NCBI RefSeq assembly: GCF_965216485.1 | Contig: NZ_OZ244162.1 | Coordinates: 1,860,001 to 1,924,000, forward strand | Source of the DNA: Algiphilus sp965216485 | Lineage (GTDB): Bacteria > Pseudomonadota > Gammaproteobacteria > Nevskiales > Nevskiaceae | Reading direction: 5' to 3' | Length of the DNA: 64,000 nucleotides | Part shown: piece after piece, positions 27,245-36,786 of the stretch | Position numbering within the stretch: position 1 is the first letter of the stretch | Layout: every line of letters begins with the position of its first letter | Notes under the pieces: model-generated | What the model saw: the letters and a program-made list of their open reading frames with translations, nothing else | The model's database searches: none | What the model was told of the DNA's origin: nothing | Position numbers and translations under genes: made by a program

Positions 27245-28150
27245 TTATCGCCCGATTGGACCCAGGCTTGCCACATGTAGAGGCGAAGAATTCTGCGCCC
27301 GGGTGACCAGCGTCGGCAGTGTGACCGGCACGAAGGCCTGCGCAGCCCGCGCTGTTGCGCGATCTGGCAAACACAGGAAGCAGGCACTTCCGCTTCCACT
27401 GAGTTGGGGACGGGTGTTGCTTTCGACGCGTTCGGCGGCCTGCGCCAGTGCATCGAGGGTCTCGCCGACCTGCGGGGCGAGTGTGCGCGCCACCGGCTCA
27501 AACACGTTGCGACAGCGACCCGCGGCGAAGTCATCCATTGTTACCGGTTTCGCTGCACGTTCCAGCGTAGGGTGGGCGAAGGCCTCTGTGGTGGAGACGG
27601 TGCAATCGGGCATGGCCAGCAGCAGCCAGGGCTCGTCCGGGGCAACCGGCGTCAGCTCTTCGCCGACTCCCTCGGCCCAACTGGCTCGGCCTTGGATGAA
27701 TATCGGGACATCCGCACCCAGATCGAGCCCGATCCGGGCCAGCGTGGCCGTATCCAGTCGGCAGTTCCACAGCGTATTGAGCGCGATCAGCGTGGTGGCG
27801 GCATCGCTCGAGCCGCCCCCGAGTCCGGAACCCATCGGAATGCGCTTGTGTACGGCAATGTCGACGCCGTGCGGTGCGCCGGTCGCGGCGCGCAGTGCGC
27901 GGGCGGCGCGCAGCACCAAGTCGTCGTCTTCGGGAATGGTCGCGGTATCACCTTGGCGCTGGAGTACACCATCGCGGCGCACCCGAAAGCTCAGCTCGTC
28001 GCCCCAGCCAAGAAACTGGAACAGGGTTTGCAGGTTGTGGCGACCATCGGGGCGCCGGCCCGTGATGTGCAGAAAGCGGTTGATTTTGGCAGGCGCGGGC
28101 CAGCGCGCCGCGCCGAATGCGCCCAGTCTGTCTGCGGCCTCAGTCTCCAT
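27245..28150 (-). CDS. ispE: 4-diphosphocytidyl-2-C-methyl-D-erythritol kinase
   Basis: 301 residues. I use ATG 28150 (METEAAD), which overlaps the lolB stop by 11 bases and has GAAAGGA immediately before it; the longer frame upstream is a shadow. GHMP-kinase motifs: WPAPAKINRFLHI with the active-site Lys at the start, the ATP loop PMGSGLGGGSSDAATTL (~100) and the C-terminal SGSGSACFL. It phosphorylates CDP-methylerythritol in the MEP isoprenoid pathway. Confidence 0.96.
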   Translation of the reverse strand: METEAADRLGAFGAARWPAPAKINRFLHITGRRPDGRHNLQTLFQFLGWGDELSFRVRRDGVLQRQGDTATIPEDDDLVLRAARALRAATGAPHGVDIAVHKRIPMGSGLGGGSSDAATTLIALNTLWNCRLDTATLARIGLDLGADVPIFIQGRASWAEGVGEELTPVAPDEPWLLLAMPDCTVSTTEAFAHPTLERAAKPVTMDDFAAGRCRNVFEPVARTLAPQVGETLDALAQAAERVESNTRPQLSGSGSACFLCLPDRATARAAQAFVPVTLPTLVTRAQNSSPLHVASLGPIGR

Positions 28151-28751
28151 TCCTTTCAATGTCGCGCCAGCGCGCAATGCGCAGCAGGGCACTCTGCTCC
28201 CCGGTAACGAAACGGATGCGGCTCGGCAACCACAGCCCTTCCTCCTGTGGCTCGTAGGCTTCGTAGTGGATGTGCCATCCGGCCTGCTCCAGAACGGCGA
28301 GCTGGCCGGCGTCGTTATAGGCATAGCGTGCCAGCCGACCGGGCATCGGGCGTCCCACTGCCCAGAATCGTAGTCCTGCGATCGGGAGTTGCCAACCCAA
28401 TTGCTGCTGCATCCATGCTTCCGGTTGGGTGGTGATGATGCGCGTGTCGCCGTCGCGGATGGTGACCGCTGAAGGCGTCCCCGAAAGGGCGATCGCACCA
28501 CTGCCAAAGGGGCCGGAGGCGCGCGCAGAGAACTGCTCGCCGCGTTGCCGCCAGAACAGCGTGGCGGAGCCGACGCCACCCTCGCTCAAGCGTCCGTCGA
28601 TGACGAAGGCCGTAATCTCGCGAATGGTAGAGAAGTGCACCAGCCACGCGTCGCTTCGGTCGACGCGTGCGGGTGGCATCGAGGTGGTGGCGCAGGCCGA
28701 CAGCAGCAAGGTCAGCACCCAAGCGCCGCTCGCGCGCCTGAACAATCTCAC
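28140..28751 (-). CDS. lolB: Outer-membrane lipoprotein receptor LolB
   Basis: 203 residues from GTG 28751, which overlaps the TGA of the TPR lipoprotein gene (GTGA); this start gives a short basic N-region and lipobox Cys20 in LLLSAC. The rest matches LolB: FVIDGRLS, ATLFWRQRGEQFSARASGPFG, WMQQQLGWQLPI, RLARYAYN and a C-terminal WLPSRIRF. It accepts lipoproteins from LolA and inserts them in the outer membrane. The lolB-ispE order is common in Beta/Gammaproteobacteria. Confidence 0.93.
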   Translation of the reverse strand: MRLFRRASGAWVLTLLLSACATTSMPPARVDRSDAWLVHFSTIREITAFVIDGRLSEGGVGSATLFWRQRGEQFSARASGPFGSGAIALSGTPSAVTIRDGDTRIITTQPEAWMQQQLGWQLPIAGLRFWAVGRPMPGRLARYAYNDAGQLAVLEQAGWHIHYEAYEPQEEGLWLPSRIRFVTGEQSALLRIARWRDIERNGD

Positions 28752-30532
28752 TGCAAAAGGCGCTGGGTGGTTTCTTGGAGCGTGGCGTCGTTCGGATGCT
28801 CGGCCAGCGCGGCTTCGAGCAGCGTGCGGGCCCGCTCCCGTTCTCCCAAGACCCACAACACTTCGCCGAGATGGGCGGCCACTTCGGGGTTGGGGTAGGT
28901 CGCATAGGCCCGTTCGAGATAGGCCAGGGCTTCCTTCGGCTGCCCCTGCTTGAACAGGACCCAGCCGAGGCTGTCGATGATGGCGGGATCATCCGGGGCA
29001 ATGGCGAGGGCCCGCCGGATGAAGCGCTCGGCCTCCTGCAGGCGCTGGCCGCGGATTGCCAGCATATAACCCAGGGCGTTCAGCGCCGCGGCATTGTCGG
29101 CATCCTCGTCGATGAGTGCCCGCAACACGCGCTCCGCGGCATCCATGCGGCCGGCCTGTTCCAGCGCCAGAGCATAGTTGTAGCGCAGTTCGGAATGGTC
29201 CGGGTAGGCCGACAGCGCCTGTTCGAGTAATGACACGGCTTCCTCGAAGGCGCCGGCTCGGTATAGCATCTCGCCTTCGGCGGCGAGCAGGCGCGCAGCC
29301 ATGCCGGGATTCTCGCGCCGCAGCCGGTCAAGCCGCTCGCGTGCGGCGGTCAGGTCTCCGCTCTCGGCGTCAATCTGCGCCAGCCGAAGTTCGGCCCGCA
29401 ACAGATCGCCGGCTTCTGCGGCCGTGTTGAACCATTGCCGTGCCGCATCCCTTTCGCCCCGCGACTGCGCCAGCACACCCAGCTGATAGCTGATTTCCGC
29501 GCGGTCGCCCTCTTCAGCGGCAAGCGCACGCTGCAGGTAGTCTTCGGCGGCCGAGGGATCGCCCTGCTCGCGGGCAATGGTGCCAAGACTGAGCAGGGCG
29601 TCGGCATCGCCCGGTTCCGCCGCCAGCAAAGCCTCCAGCTGCGATCGTGCCTCGGCAAAGGCACCGTTCTGGCGGAGCAGCTGGGCAAAGTCGCGGCGCA
29701 GCGCAACCGGTTCCTCGACGGTGTTGATGCGCGACTCGACCGCATCGATCGCGCTGGCGGCATCGCTGCCCCGCAACAGTGTGCCGGCCAGCAGGAGCAG
29801 ATGACGGTTCTCGATCTCCGGCGCGTCCAGCGCCACGGCGCGCTCAATGGCGGCACGGGCGCGGTCGAAGCGCTCGTAGTTATAGGCCAGCAATCCCAGT
29901 GCGAACCAGGCTTCGGGGTCATCGCGACTGATCTGCTCGATATGCGTCTGCACGACATCCAGTGCAAGGCTGTGCGCCTGCTGGACATCGCCGAGGGCGC
30001 GTACAACGGGGCGGTAGCCGGGGGCGCCTTCGTCCTGCGCGGACTGAACGACCTGCTCCAGGTGACGGCGCGCCATCTCGGCATCTCCCGCATCAACCGC
30101 CAGTCGCAGCAGCAATGCGTGGCTCTGGGACGGGGAGTCGCCGGTGTCCTGCCAAAGCTGAGCGAGCTCGTAGGCAAGATCCTCGCGCCCGGCGGCCAGG
30201 GCCTCCCGCACACCGCGGCGCGCGATGTCGGGCTCGTTGTAGAGCGCGGCGGCGCGTAGGAAAGCCAGCGCAGCCGTTTCATGCTGGCCTCGGGCAGAGG
30301 CCAATTCGGCGATCAACAGCTGCTCGGTGAAGGTGGCGCGTTTCGGATCGGGGACCGGTGTCGCCTCGGCCACGCGTGCCGAGAGAGCATCGTTGAGGCG
30401 TTCGTGGCGGGATTCCTCCGTGGGCACCTGACCAGGCAGTGTTGCGCAACCACCGCTGGTCAGCAGGAGAATACCGCCCGCCAGCCATACCAGCGCGCGC
30501 CTGAGGTTGAGGGATCGAGTCGTGCAGGACAT
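28748..30532 (-). CDS. TPR-repeat lipoprotein
   Basis: 594 residues from ATG 30532; the tracked longer frame starts at a TTG without support. The N-terminus is a lipoprotein signal with Cys29 in LLTSGGC. The rest is almost entirely helical pairs with tetratricopeptide consensus (A at 8 and 20, P at 32), e.g. AEDYLQRALAAEEGDRAEISYQLG and ALNALGYMLAI; I count roughly a dozen repeats. It should be a periplasm-facing scaffold. The same neighbour of lolB is seen in many gammaproteobacteria. The start is 125 bases from the divergent hemA. Confidence 0.86.
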   Translation of the reverse strand: MSCTTRSLNLRRALVWLAGGILLLTSGGCATLPGQVPTEESRHERLNDALSARVAEATPVPDPKRATFTEQLLIAELASARGQHETAALAFLRAAALYNEPDIARRGVREALAAGREDLAYELAQLWQDTGDSPSQSHALLLRLAVDAGDAEMARRHLEQVVQSAQDEGAPGYRPVVRALGDVQQAHSLALDVVQTHIEQISRDDPEAWFALGLLAYNYERFDRARAAIERAVALDAPEIENRHLLLLAGTLLRGSDAASAIDAVESRINTVEEPVALRRDFAQLLRQNGAFAEARSQLEALLAAEPGDADALLSLGTIAREQGDPSAAEDYLQRALAAEEGDRAEISYQLGVLAQSRGERDAARQWFNTAAEAGDLLRAELRLAQIDAESGDLTAARERLDRLRRENPGMAARLLAAEGEMLYRAGAFEEAVSLLEQALSAYPDHSELRYNYALALEQAGRMDAAERVLRALIDEDADNAAALNALGYMLAIRGQRLQEAERFIRRALAIAPDDPAIIDSLGWVLFKQGQPKEALAYLERAYATYPNPEVAAHLGEVLWVLGERERARTLLEAALAEHPNDATLQETTQRLLQ

Positions 30533-30657
30533 TGCGAAAAAGGATACCGGAGTCGGTGGCTGGTCTTTGTCGTTGGCCGCTCGCGGCAATGCGTAGAACC
30601 CCTGCTTGAGATGCCAAGGCGGGTCGCCGACAATGGCGCGGAGATACGGAAGCTTAT

Positions 30658-31914
30658 ATGGCCCTGATCGCGCTCGGTTTGAGCCACCACAATGCGCCGG
30701 TAGAAGTGCGCTCGCAACTCGCCTTTACGGATACCGAGGCAGCGGACGCGCTCGTGCGCCTGCGCGCACGCGGCGGGATCGAGGAGGCCGCGCTGCTGTC
30801 GACCTGCAACCGCACGGAGGTCCTCGGTGTGCTGGAGCCCTCCGCCGAGCACCTGATCGCCGAATGGTGGGCGGCGGAGCGCGGCATGAAGCCCGAGCAG
30901 CTCAGCAGCTATCTGCGCGTGCACCGCGACCTCGGCGCGGTCCGGCACAGCCTGCGCGTCGCCTCCGGGCTGGATTCCCTGGTGATCGGCGAGCCGCAGA
31001 TCCTGGGACAGATGAAACAGGCCTATGCCGTCGCAGAGGCATCGCGCACCGCTGGCCCGATCCTGCTCCGCCTTTTCCAGCACGCCTTTTCCGTCGCGAA
31101 ACTGGTGCGCAGCCAGACCGAGATCGGCGCCCATCCGGTCTCTGTGGCCTACGCAGCCGTACAGATGGCTAAGCGCATCTTCACCGATCTGCGCGAGCAG
31201 ACCGCGGTGCTCATCGGCGCCGGAGAAACGATCCAGCTCATCGCCCGGCACCTGCGCAGCCAGGGCGTGACGCGCATCATCGTGGCCAATCGAACGATCG
31301 CCAAGGCCGAGCATCTGGCGCGCGAGGTCCATGGCTACGCGATCGCGCTGGCGGATCTTCCGGAGCGCCTTTCGGATGCGGATCTGCTGGTGGCCAGTAC
31401 CGCGAGTCGCGAGCCGGTGGTGGGCGTGGATGCCATCCGCCACGCCTTGGTGCGGCGCCGCCACAAGCCGATGTGCATGATCGATCTGGCCGTGCCGCGC
31501 GATATCGATACCCGCGCCTCCGGACTGGACGACGTTTTTCTGTATACGGTGGATGATCTGCGCCAGATCATTGCCCAGAACATGGGGCTTCGACAGCAGG
31601 CCGCCGAGCAGGCCGAGGCTCTGGTGGCGGATCGCGCCGATGCCTTCAATCAGTGGCTGGAAAGCCGCGAAGTGGCCGGCACCATCCGCGCCCTGCGCGG
31701 GCGTGCCGCCGAACAGCGCGACGAGGTATTGACGCTGGCGCGCCGCAAGCTCGCGGCGGGCGATGACCCCGACGAGGTACTGCATCATGCCCTGCGTGCG
31801 CTCACCAACCGGCTCGCGCACGCGCCCTCTCGTTCACTGCGGCACGCCGACCCGGTGGAGCAGGCGCTGCTCAAGTCCGCTGCGCGTAAACTCTTCGACC
31901 TTCCCGAAGACTGA
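30658..31914 (+). CDS. hemA: Glutamyl-tRNA reductase
   Basis: 418 residues. Catalytic Cys lies in LSTCNRTEV (~50), substrate/tRNA region in SGLDSLVIGEPQILGQ (~105), and the NADPH domain starts at VLIGAGETIQLIA (~185). The C-terminal dimerisation helix includes RKLAAGDDPDEVL. It reduces glutamyl-tRNA to glutamate-1-semialdehyde, the first step of tetrapyrrole synthesis. ACGGAAG lies 8 bases before the ATG. It is divergent from the TPR-lolB-ispE block and 32 bases before prfA. Confidence 0.97.
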   Translation: MALIALGLSHHNAPVEVRSQLAFTDTEAADALVRLRARGGIEEAALLSTCNRTEVLGVLEPSAEHLIAEWWAAERGMKPEQLSSYLRVHRDLGAVRHSLRVASGLDSLVIGEPQILGQMKQAYAVAEASRTAGPILLRLFQHAFSVAKLVRSQTEIGAHPVSVAYAAVQMAKRIFTDLREQTAVLIGAGETIQLIARHLRSQGVTRIIVANRTIAKAEHLAREVHGYAIALADLPERLSDADLLVASTASREPVVGVDAIRHALVRRRHKPMCMIDLAVPRDIDTRASGLDDVFLYTVDDLRQIIAQNMGLRQQAAEQAEALVADRADAFNQWLESREVAGTIRALRGRAAEQRDEVLTLARRKLAAGDDPDEVLHHALRALTNRLAHAPSRSLRHADPVEQALLKSAARKLFDLPED

Positions 31915-31946
31915 AGAGGGCGGGAAACCGCCGTGAGTCGCCTGTA

Positions 31947-33035
31947 ATGAGCCCCAATCTGCTGGAGAAAATCCGTCGTCTTGCTGATCGCCGTGAGGAG
32001 GTCGAAGCGGAATTGTCTTCGCCCGAAGTTGCCGAGGACGCCCAGCGTTACGCGCGCCTTGGCCAGGAATACGCACGGCTCGAGGCGCTCAGCGAGCGCT
32101 ATGGCGAATGGGCCCGCCTGGGCGAGGAAGTGACGAATCTCGAGCAGCTGCTGAGCGATCCGGAAATGGCGGAGATGGCGCGCGAGGACCTCGACAGCGC
32201 GCATGCGCGCCGCGAAGTCTTGGAGCAGGAGCTCTTGAGCTATCTGGTGCCGCCGGACAGTCGCGACCAGGCCAATGTCTTTCTAGAAATCCGGGCTGGC
32301 ACCGGCGGCGACGAGGCGGCACTGTTCGCGGGCGATCTGTTCCGCATGTATTCGCGCTATGCCGAGACGCAGAGCTGGCGCGTCGAGATCCTGTCGCAGA
32401 GCGACGGCGAGCACGGCGGCTTCAAGGAAGTCATTGCCCGCGTGGAAGGCGCCGACGTTTTCGCGCGCCTCAAGTTTGAGTCCGGTGGCCACCGCGTGCA
32501 GCGCGTGCCGGAAACCGAGGCGGGTGGCCGCATCCATACCTCTGCAGCGACGGTGGCCGTGATGCCCGAGCAGAAGGAAATGGAGGCCATCGAGATCAAT
32601 CCCAACGATCTGCGCGTGGATACCTACCGTTCCAGCGGCGCGGGAGGCCAGCACGTCAACAAGACGGATTCCGCGGTACGTCTGACGCATCTGCCGACCG
32701 GCATCGTTGTGGAATGCCAGCAGGAGCGCAGTCAGCACAAGAACCGTGCGCGCGCCATGGCGTTCCTGCAGGCGCGGCTGGAAGAAGCCGAACGCAGCAA
32801 GCGCCAGGCCAGCGAAGCCGCCACGCGGCGTCAGCTGGTGGGAAGCGGGGATCGCTCGGAGCGCATCCGCACCTACAACTTTCCGCAGGGCCGGGTCACC
32901 GACCACCGCATCAATCTCACCCTCTATCAGCTGGACCGGGTCATGGCCGGCGAGTTGGATCTGGTCATCGACCCGCTGTGGGCGGAGTACCAGGCCGACC
33001 AGCTGGCCGCGCTTTCCGAATCGGCGGATAGCTGA
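31947..33035 (+). CDS. prfA: Peptide chain release factor 1
   Basis: 362 residues. The hydrolysis motif GGQ ends at Gln235 in SSGAGGQHVNK, and the stop-codon reading tripeptide is PET in RVPETEAGG (PxT class, so UAA/UAG). The N-terminal coiled coil spans ~1-100. The methyltransferase encoded next (PrmC) modifies Gln235. ATG start; weak GGAAAC-type binding site further upstream. Confidence 0.97.
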   Translation: MSPNLLEKIRRLADRREEVEAELSSPEVAEDAQRYARLGQEYARLEALSERYGEWARLGEEVTNLEQLLSDPEMAEMAREDLDSAHARREVLEQELLSYLVPPDSRDQANVFLEIRAGTGGDEAALFAGDLFRMYSRYAETQSWRVEILSQSDGEHGGFKEVIARVEGADVFARLKFESGGHRVQRVPETEAGGRIHTSAATVAVMPEQKEMEAIEINPNDLRVDTYRSSGAGGQHVNKTDSAVRLTHLPTGIVVECQQERSQHKNRARAMAFLQARLEEAERSKRQASEAATRRQLVGSGDRSERIRTYNFPQGRVTDHRINLTLYQLDRVMAGELDLVIDPLWAEYQADQLAALSESADS

Positions 33036-33075
33036 TGTCCGTGTCAGCTTTGGGGCGTGCCGGCCTCCCGCTTTG

Positions 33076-33939
33076 GTGAGCGACCCGGAGTCCGGCAGCA
33101 GGGCCACCATCGCTGCGCTGCTTCGCGCGGCGCGGGCGCAACTGGCCGAGCGCTCGGATAGCGCTGCACTGGATGCGGAAGTGCTACTGGCAGCGGCCCT
33201 CGGCAAGCCGCGTAGCTTTCTCTACGCCTGGCCGGATCACGAGCCAACCACCTCCGTGCGCGCACGTTTCGAGGACGCGCTCACGGCGCGCTCCAGCGGT
33301 ACGCCGGTGGCCTATACCCTCGGGGTTAAGGAATTCTTCGGCATCGATCTGGCGGTGGATCCGAGTGTGCTGATCCCGCGCCCCGATACAGAGACTTTGG
33401 TGGAGTGCGCCATCGAGCGTATCCCGCCGGACGCCGTGGTGGTGGACTTGGGGACAGGCAGTGGGGCAGTAGCGGTGGTACTGGCGCGCGAGCGTCCTGA
33501 TTGTCGAATGATGGCCACTGACCGCTCGTTTCAGGCCTTGCGCGTGGCGCAGGGCAATGGGCGGCATCACGCCTGTCGCGTGAACTGGCTGTGCGCGGAC
33601 TGGACCGCGGCACTCGCGGCCCAGAGCGTGGATGCACTGGTCAGCAATCCGCCCTATGTCGCCGAGGGTGACCCGCACCTGGCCGCCCTGGCCGCGGAGC
33701 CAGCCAGCGCCCTGGTGTCCGGCCCTGATGGGCTGGATGCCATTCGCGCCATCATCGGCGACGCAGGCCGTGTGTTGCGGCCGGGTGGCTTGCTGTTGCT
33801 GGAACACGGTTGGGATCAAGCGGAAGCCGTGCGCGCGTTATTGAGCGACGCCGGCTTCGAGGCGGTCGAGAGTGTGATGGATCTGAACGGGCATGAACGG
33901 GTGAGCGTTGGACAGCGCGCCGTTGGTGCCCTCCGATGA
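33076..33939 (+). CDS. prmC: Release factor glutamine methyltransferase
   Basis: 287 residues from GTG 33076; the same frame is open far upstream inside prfA, and TTG 33073 is an adjacent alternative. N-terminal substrate domain includes VKEFFGIDLAVDPSVLIPRPDTE, SAM motif I is VVDLGTGSGAVAVVLA (~118), and the catalytic motif is SNPPY (~185). It methylates the GGQ glutamine of RF1 and RF2. No clear Shine-Dalgarno element precedes the GTG, so translation may rely on read-on from prfA. Confidence 0.94.
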   Translation: MSDPESGSRATIAALLRAARAQLAERSDSAALDAEVLLAAALGKPRSFLYAWPDHEPTTSVRARFEDALTARSSGTPVAYTLGVKEFFGIDLAVDPSVLIPRPDTETLVECAIERIPPDAVVVDLGTGSGAVAVVLARERPDCRMMATDRSFQALRVAQGNGRHHACRVNWLCADWTAALAAQSVDALVSNPPYVAEGDPHLAALAAEPASALVSGPDGLDAIRAIIGDAGRVLRPGGLLLLEHGWDQAEAVRALLSDAGFEAVESVMDLNGHERVSVGQRAVGALR

Positions 33940-34400
33940 CAAGTGAGGAGCACGTGGGAACTCAACGCGAAGCAGACCCTGGGGAGACGCCAGCCATCGT
34001 GCTGCCGCGCCGTATCGCCATCCAACTGATGCACCAAGCGCAGAAACAGCCGGACCAGGAGGTTTGTGGCCTGATCGCCGAAGGCGGTGGTGGCGAGAAA
34101 CGCATCTATCCCATTCGGAACGCCGCTGCCGCGCCGGAGCGGGCCTTCGAGATGGATGCAGAGGCGCTGGTGGCCGCCCATCGCCGGATGCGCGAAGCCG
34201 GGCAGCAGCTGTGGGCGATCTATCACTCCCATCCGCACGGTGATGCCACGCCCTCGACTGCCGATCTGCGCGAAAGCGGACACCCGGAAGCGATCCAGAT
34301 CATCGTCTCGCTGGATATCCGTGGGGTGCTGCAACTGCGCGCCTGGCGCTTCGGCGATGACGGGCCGCGCGAGCAGCGGCTGATTGTCAGCGATGAATGA
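33936..34400 (+). CDS. JAMM/MPN (M67-family) metallopeptidase
   Basis: 154 residues. Its ATG overlaps the prmC stop (ATGA). The JAMM zinc motif is complete: His97-x-His99-x7-Ser107-x2-Asp110 in HSHPHGDATPSTAD, with the general base Glu in EVCGLIAEGG (~45). Bacterial relatives trim C-terminal extensions from ubiquitin-like sulfur carriers (as QbsD does) or cleave isopeptide-type bonds. No sulfur carrier, E1-like MoeB or cysteine synthase is next to it, so the partner is not evident. Confidence 0.85.
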   Translation: MTSEEHVGTQREADPGETPAIVLPRRIAIQLMHQAQKQPDQEVCGLIAEGGGGEKRIYPIRNAAAAPERAFEMDAEALVAAHRRMREAGQQLWAIYHSHPHGDATPSTADLRESGHPEAIQIIVSLDIRGVLQLRAWRFGDDGPREQRLIVSDE

Positions 34401-34463
34401 GCGACGCCGTCGCTGCCCTCGCTAGAATGTGATGTTCCACTGTTGAGCAAGGACCTACGCGCC

Positions 34464-36167
34464 ATGCGGCTGTCGCAAATGCTTGTGCCCACCACCCGCG
34501 AGACGCCTGCCGAGGCGGAACTGGTTTCGCATCAACTGATGCTGCGCGCGGGGTTGATTCGCCGTCTGGGCTCGGGGCTCTATACCTGGATGCCGATGGG
34601 CCTGCGCGTCCTGCAGAAGATCACCGCCATCGTGCGCGAGGAAATGAATCGCGCCGGCGCGCAGGAGGTCCTGATGCCGTCGGTGCATCCGGCCGAGCTG
34701 TGGCAGGCCAGCGGTCGCTGGGAGCAGATGGGCTCGCTGATGCTGCGCCTGAAGGACCGCCACAAGCGCGATTTCTGTTACGGGCCCACGCACGAGGAGG
34801 TCGTGACCTACCACGTCAAACAGGACGTGCGTTCGTGGAAGCAGCTGCCGCTGAACCTCTACCAGATCCAGACCAAGTTCCGCGACGAGATTCGCCCGCG
34901 CTTCGGGCTCATGCGCGCCCGCGAATTCATCATGAAGGACGCCTATTCCTTCCATATGGACAGCGCCGATCTGGCGCGTGAGTACGCCGGCATGCGCGTG
35001 GCCTACCAGCGCATCTTTGATCGACTGGGGGTCGATTACCGCATCGTGCAGGCCGACACGGGTGATATCGGCGGCACCGCCTCGGAAGAGTTCCATGTGG
35101 TGGCCGGCGCGGGAGAGGATCTGCTGGCGGTCTCGGACGGCAGCGACTTTGCTGCCAACATCGAGGCCGCTGCCTGCGGCACGACGCTGACGCGTCCAGA
35201 GGCAAGCCAGGAAGCACAGGATGTCGCCACCCCGGGGCGCTCAACCTGTGCCGCGGTGGCCGAACTGCTCGCGATCCCACTGGAGCAGGCCCTGAAGCTG
35301 GTCGTGGTCGAAGGCAGCGACGGCAATCTGGTCGCGCTGGCGCTGCGGGGTGACCACGAACTCAACGAGATCAAGGCGGAGCGGCATCCCGCCGTGGCGG
35401 CGCCGCTGCAGTTGGCCGAGGGGGCACGCATCCAGTCCGTATTCGGCTGCGAGCCCGGCTTTCTCGGGGTGCGCAATTGCCCCGTCCCGGTCATTGCCGA
35501 CCATGCGGCCGCGGTTCTGGCGGACTTCGTCTGCGGCGCCAACCGCCACGACTTCCACACCACCGGGGTCAACTGGGGCCGCGATTGCCCGGAGCCGGCG
35601 GTGGCCGATCTGCGCAACATCGCCGAAGGCGACCCCAGCCCGGATGGCCAGGGGCGCATTCGCTTCCTGCGCGGCATCGAGGTCGGTCACATCTTCCAGT
35701 TGGGCGACAAGTACGCCCGTGCCATGGAGTTGACCGTGCTCGACGCTGACGGGGCATCGGTCACGCCGCAGATGGGGTGCTATGGCATCGGGGTGTCGCG
35801 TATCGCCGCAGCCGTGGTGGAGCAGTGCCACGACGAACAGGGCATCCGCTGGCCGCAGGCCATCGCGCCCTTTGCACTCGTCATCTGCCCTATTGGCATG
35901 GACCGCTCGGAGGCCGTGCGCGAGGCGGCGGAGCGGCTCTACGCCGATGCGCAGGCCGCCGGCGTCGAGGTGCTGCTCGATGACCGTGGACTGCGGCCCG
36001 GCGTCATGTTTGCCGACAGCGAACTGCTCGGCATCCCGCACCGCGTGGTCATTGGCGACAAGGCACTCGCCGACGACCAATATGAGTACCGCCATCGCAG
36101 TGACAGCGAGGCAAAGCGCATTTCTTCGGATCATGCCGCGCTCCTGGATCGCATACGCGCTGGCTAG
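34464..36167 (+). CDS. proS: Prolyl-tRNA synthetase
   Basis: 567 residues from ATG 34464 (MRLSQMLVPTTRETPAEAE), preceded by AAGGA at 34449-34453; a TTG seven codons earlier is open but gives an atypical N-terminus. Class II motifs: motif 1 region LRVLQKITAIVREEMNRAG, motif 2 FRDEIRPRFGLMRAREF and motif 3 CYGIGVSRIAAAVVEQ. The ~180-residue bacterial editing insertion that hydrolyses Ala-tRNA-Pro lies at ~225-400. The C-terminal anticodon domain starts near 470. Confidence 0.97.
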   Translation: MRLSQMLVPTTRETPAEAELVSHQLMLRAGLIRRLGSGLYTWMPMGLRVLQKITAIVREEMNRAGAQEVLMPSVHPAELWQASGRWEQMGSLMLRLKDRHKRDFCYGPTHEEVVTYHVKQDVRSWKQLPLNLYQIQTKFRDEIRPRFGLMRAREFIMKDAYSFHMDSADLAREYAGMRVAYQRIFDRLGVDYRIVQADTGDIGGTASEEFHVVAGAGEDLLAVSDGSDFAANIEAAACGTTLTRPEASQEAQDVATPGRSTCAAVAELLAIPLEQALKLVVVEGSDGNLVALALRGDHELNEIKAERHPAVAAPLQLAEGARIQSVFGCEPGFLGVRNCPVPVIADHAAAVLADFVCGANRHDFHTTGVNWGRDCPEPAVADLRNIAEGDPSPDGQGRIRFLRGIEVGHIFQLGDKYARAMELTVLDADGASVTPQMGCYGIGVSRIAAAVVEQCHDEQGIRWPQAIAPFALVICPIGMDRSEAVREAAERLYADAQAAGVEVLLDDRGLRPGVMFADSELLGIPHRVVIGDKALADDQYEYRHRSDSEAKRISSDHAALLDRIRAG

Positions 36168-36714
36168 CAGCCTGCTGCTGGCGAGCGGCGGCGTGCGGGC
36201 GACAGAGGCCGCGCCGCCGGTCTCGCCGGAGTTGCGCGCTGCCCTGATGGAGGCAGTGAGCGCGTCGGACAGCTTTGCGCATCCCTTCGATGCCGAGGTG
36301 TGGCTGCTCGATATGGCACAGCGTCTCGAAGTCTTTGTCCCGGACCGCCAGCGGCGCCTGGAGTGGCTGCGCCTGATCCACGCCGAGGCCACGCGTGCCG
36401 GTGTCCCACCCGAAATGGTGCTGGCGGTGATCGAGGTGGAGTCGCGCTTTGAACGCTTTGCGTTGTCGCACGCTGGCGCGCGCGGCCTGATGCAGGTCAT
36501 GCCCTTCTGGCTGGAGGAGCTGGGTCGGCCGCAAGACAACCTCTTCGATGTGGCCACCAACCTGCGCTACGGCTGCACCATTCTCAGTCACTACTACCAG
36601 CGTTCCGAAGGGCGATGGCACGAGGCCCTTGCGCGCTATAACGGCAGCTTCGGCAAGTTGTGGTACCCCGACCGCGTGTTCAAGGCCCTGGACGCCCGCT
36701 GGTACGCCCGCTGA
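36133..36714 (+). CDS. Soluble lytic murein transglycosylase (SLT family)
   Basis: 193 residues from ATG 36133, overlapping proS by 35 bases in another frame. The Sec signal (SWIAYALASSLLLASGGVRA) supports this start. The SLT catalytic Glu is in IEVESRFERFALS (~98), followed by GARGLMQVMPFW and later LARYNGSFGKLWYP, family signatures of lysozyme-like transglycosylases. It cleaves peptidoglycan glycan strands in the periplasm. The short length means there is no extra cell-wall-binding domain. Confidence 0.9.
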   Translation: MPRSWIAYALASSLLLASGGVRATEAAPPVSPELRAALMEAVSASDSFAHPFDAEVWLLDMAQRLEVFVPDRQRRLEWLRLIHAEATRAGVPPEMVLAVIEVESRFERFALSHAGARGLMQVMPFWLEELGRPQDNLFDVATNLRYGCTILSHYYQRSEGRWHEALARYNGSFGKLWYPDRVFKALDARWYAR

Positions 36715-36786
36715 CGCGGACTGGTCGCCAACCCGGGGGCGTGGCAGGCTAGCGTCAACGCAGTGGTCGCGGCACGGGAGAGGGCG

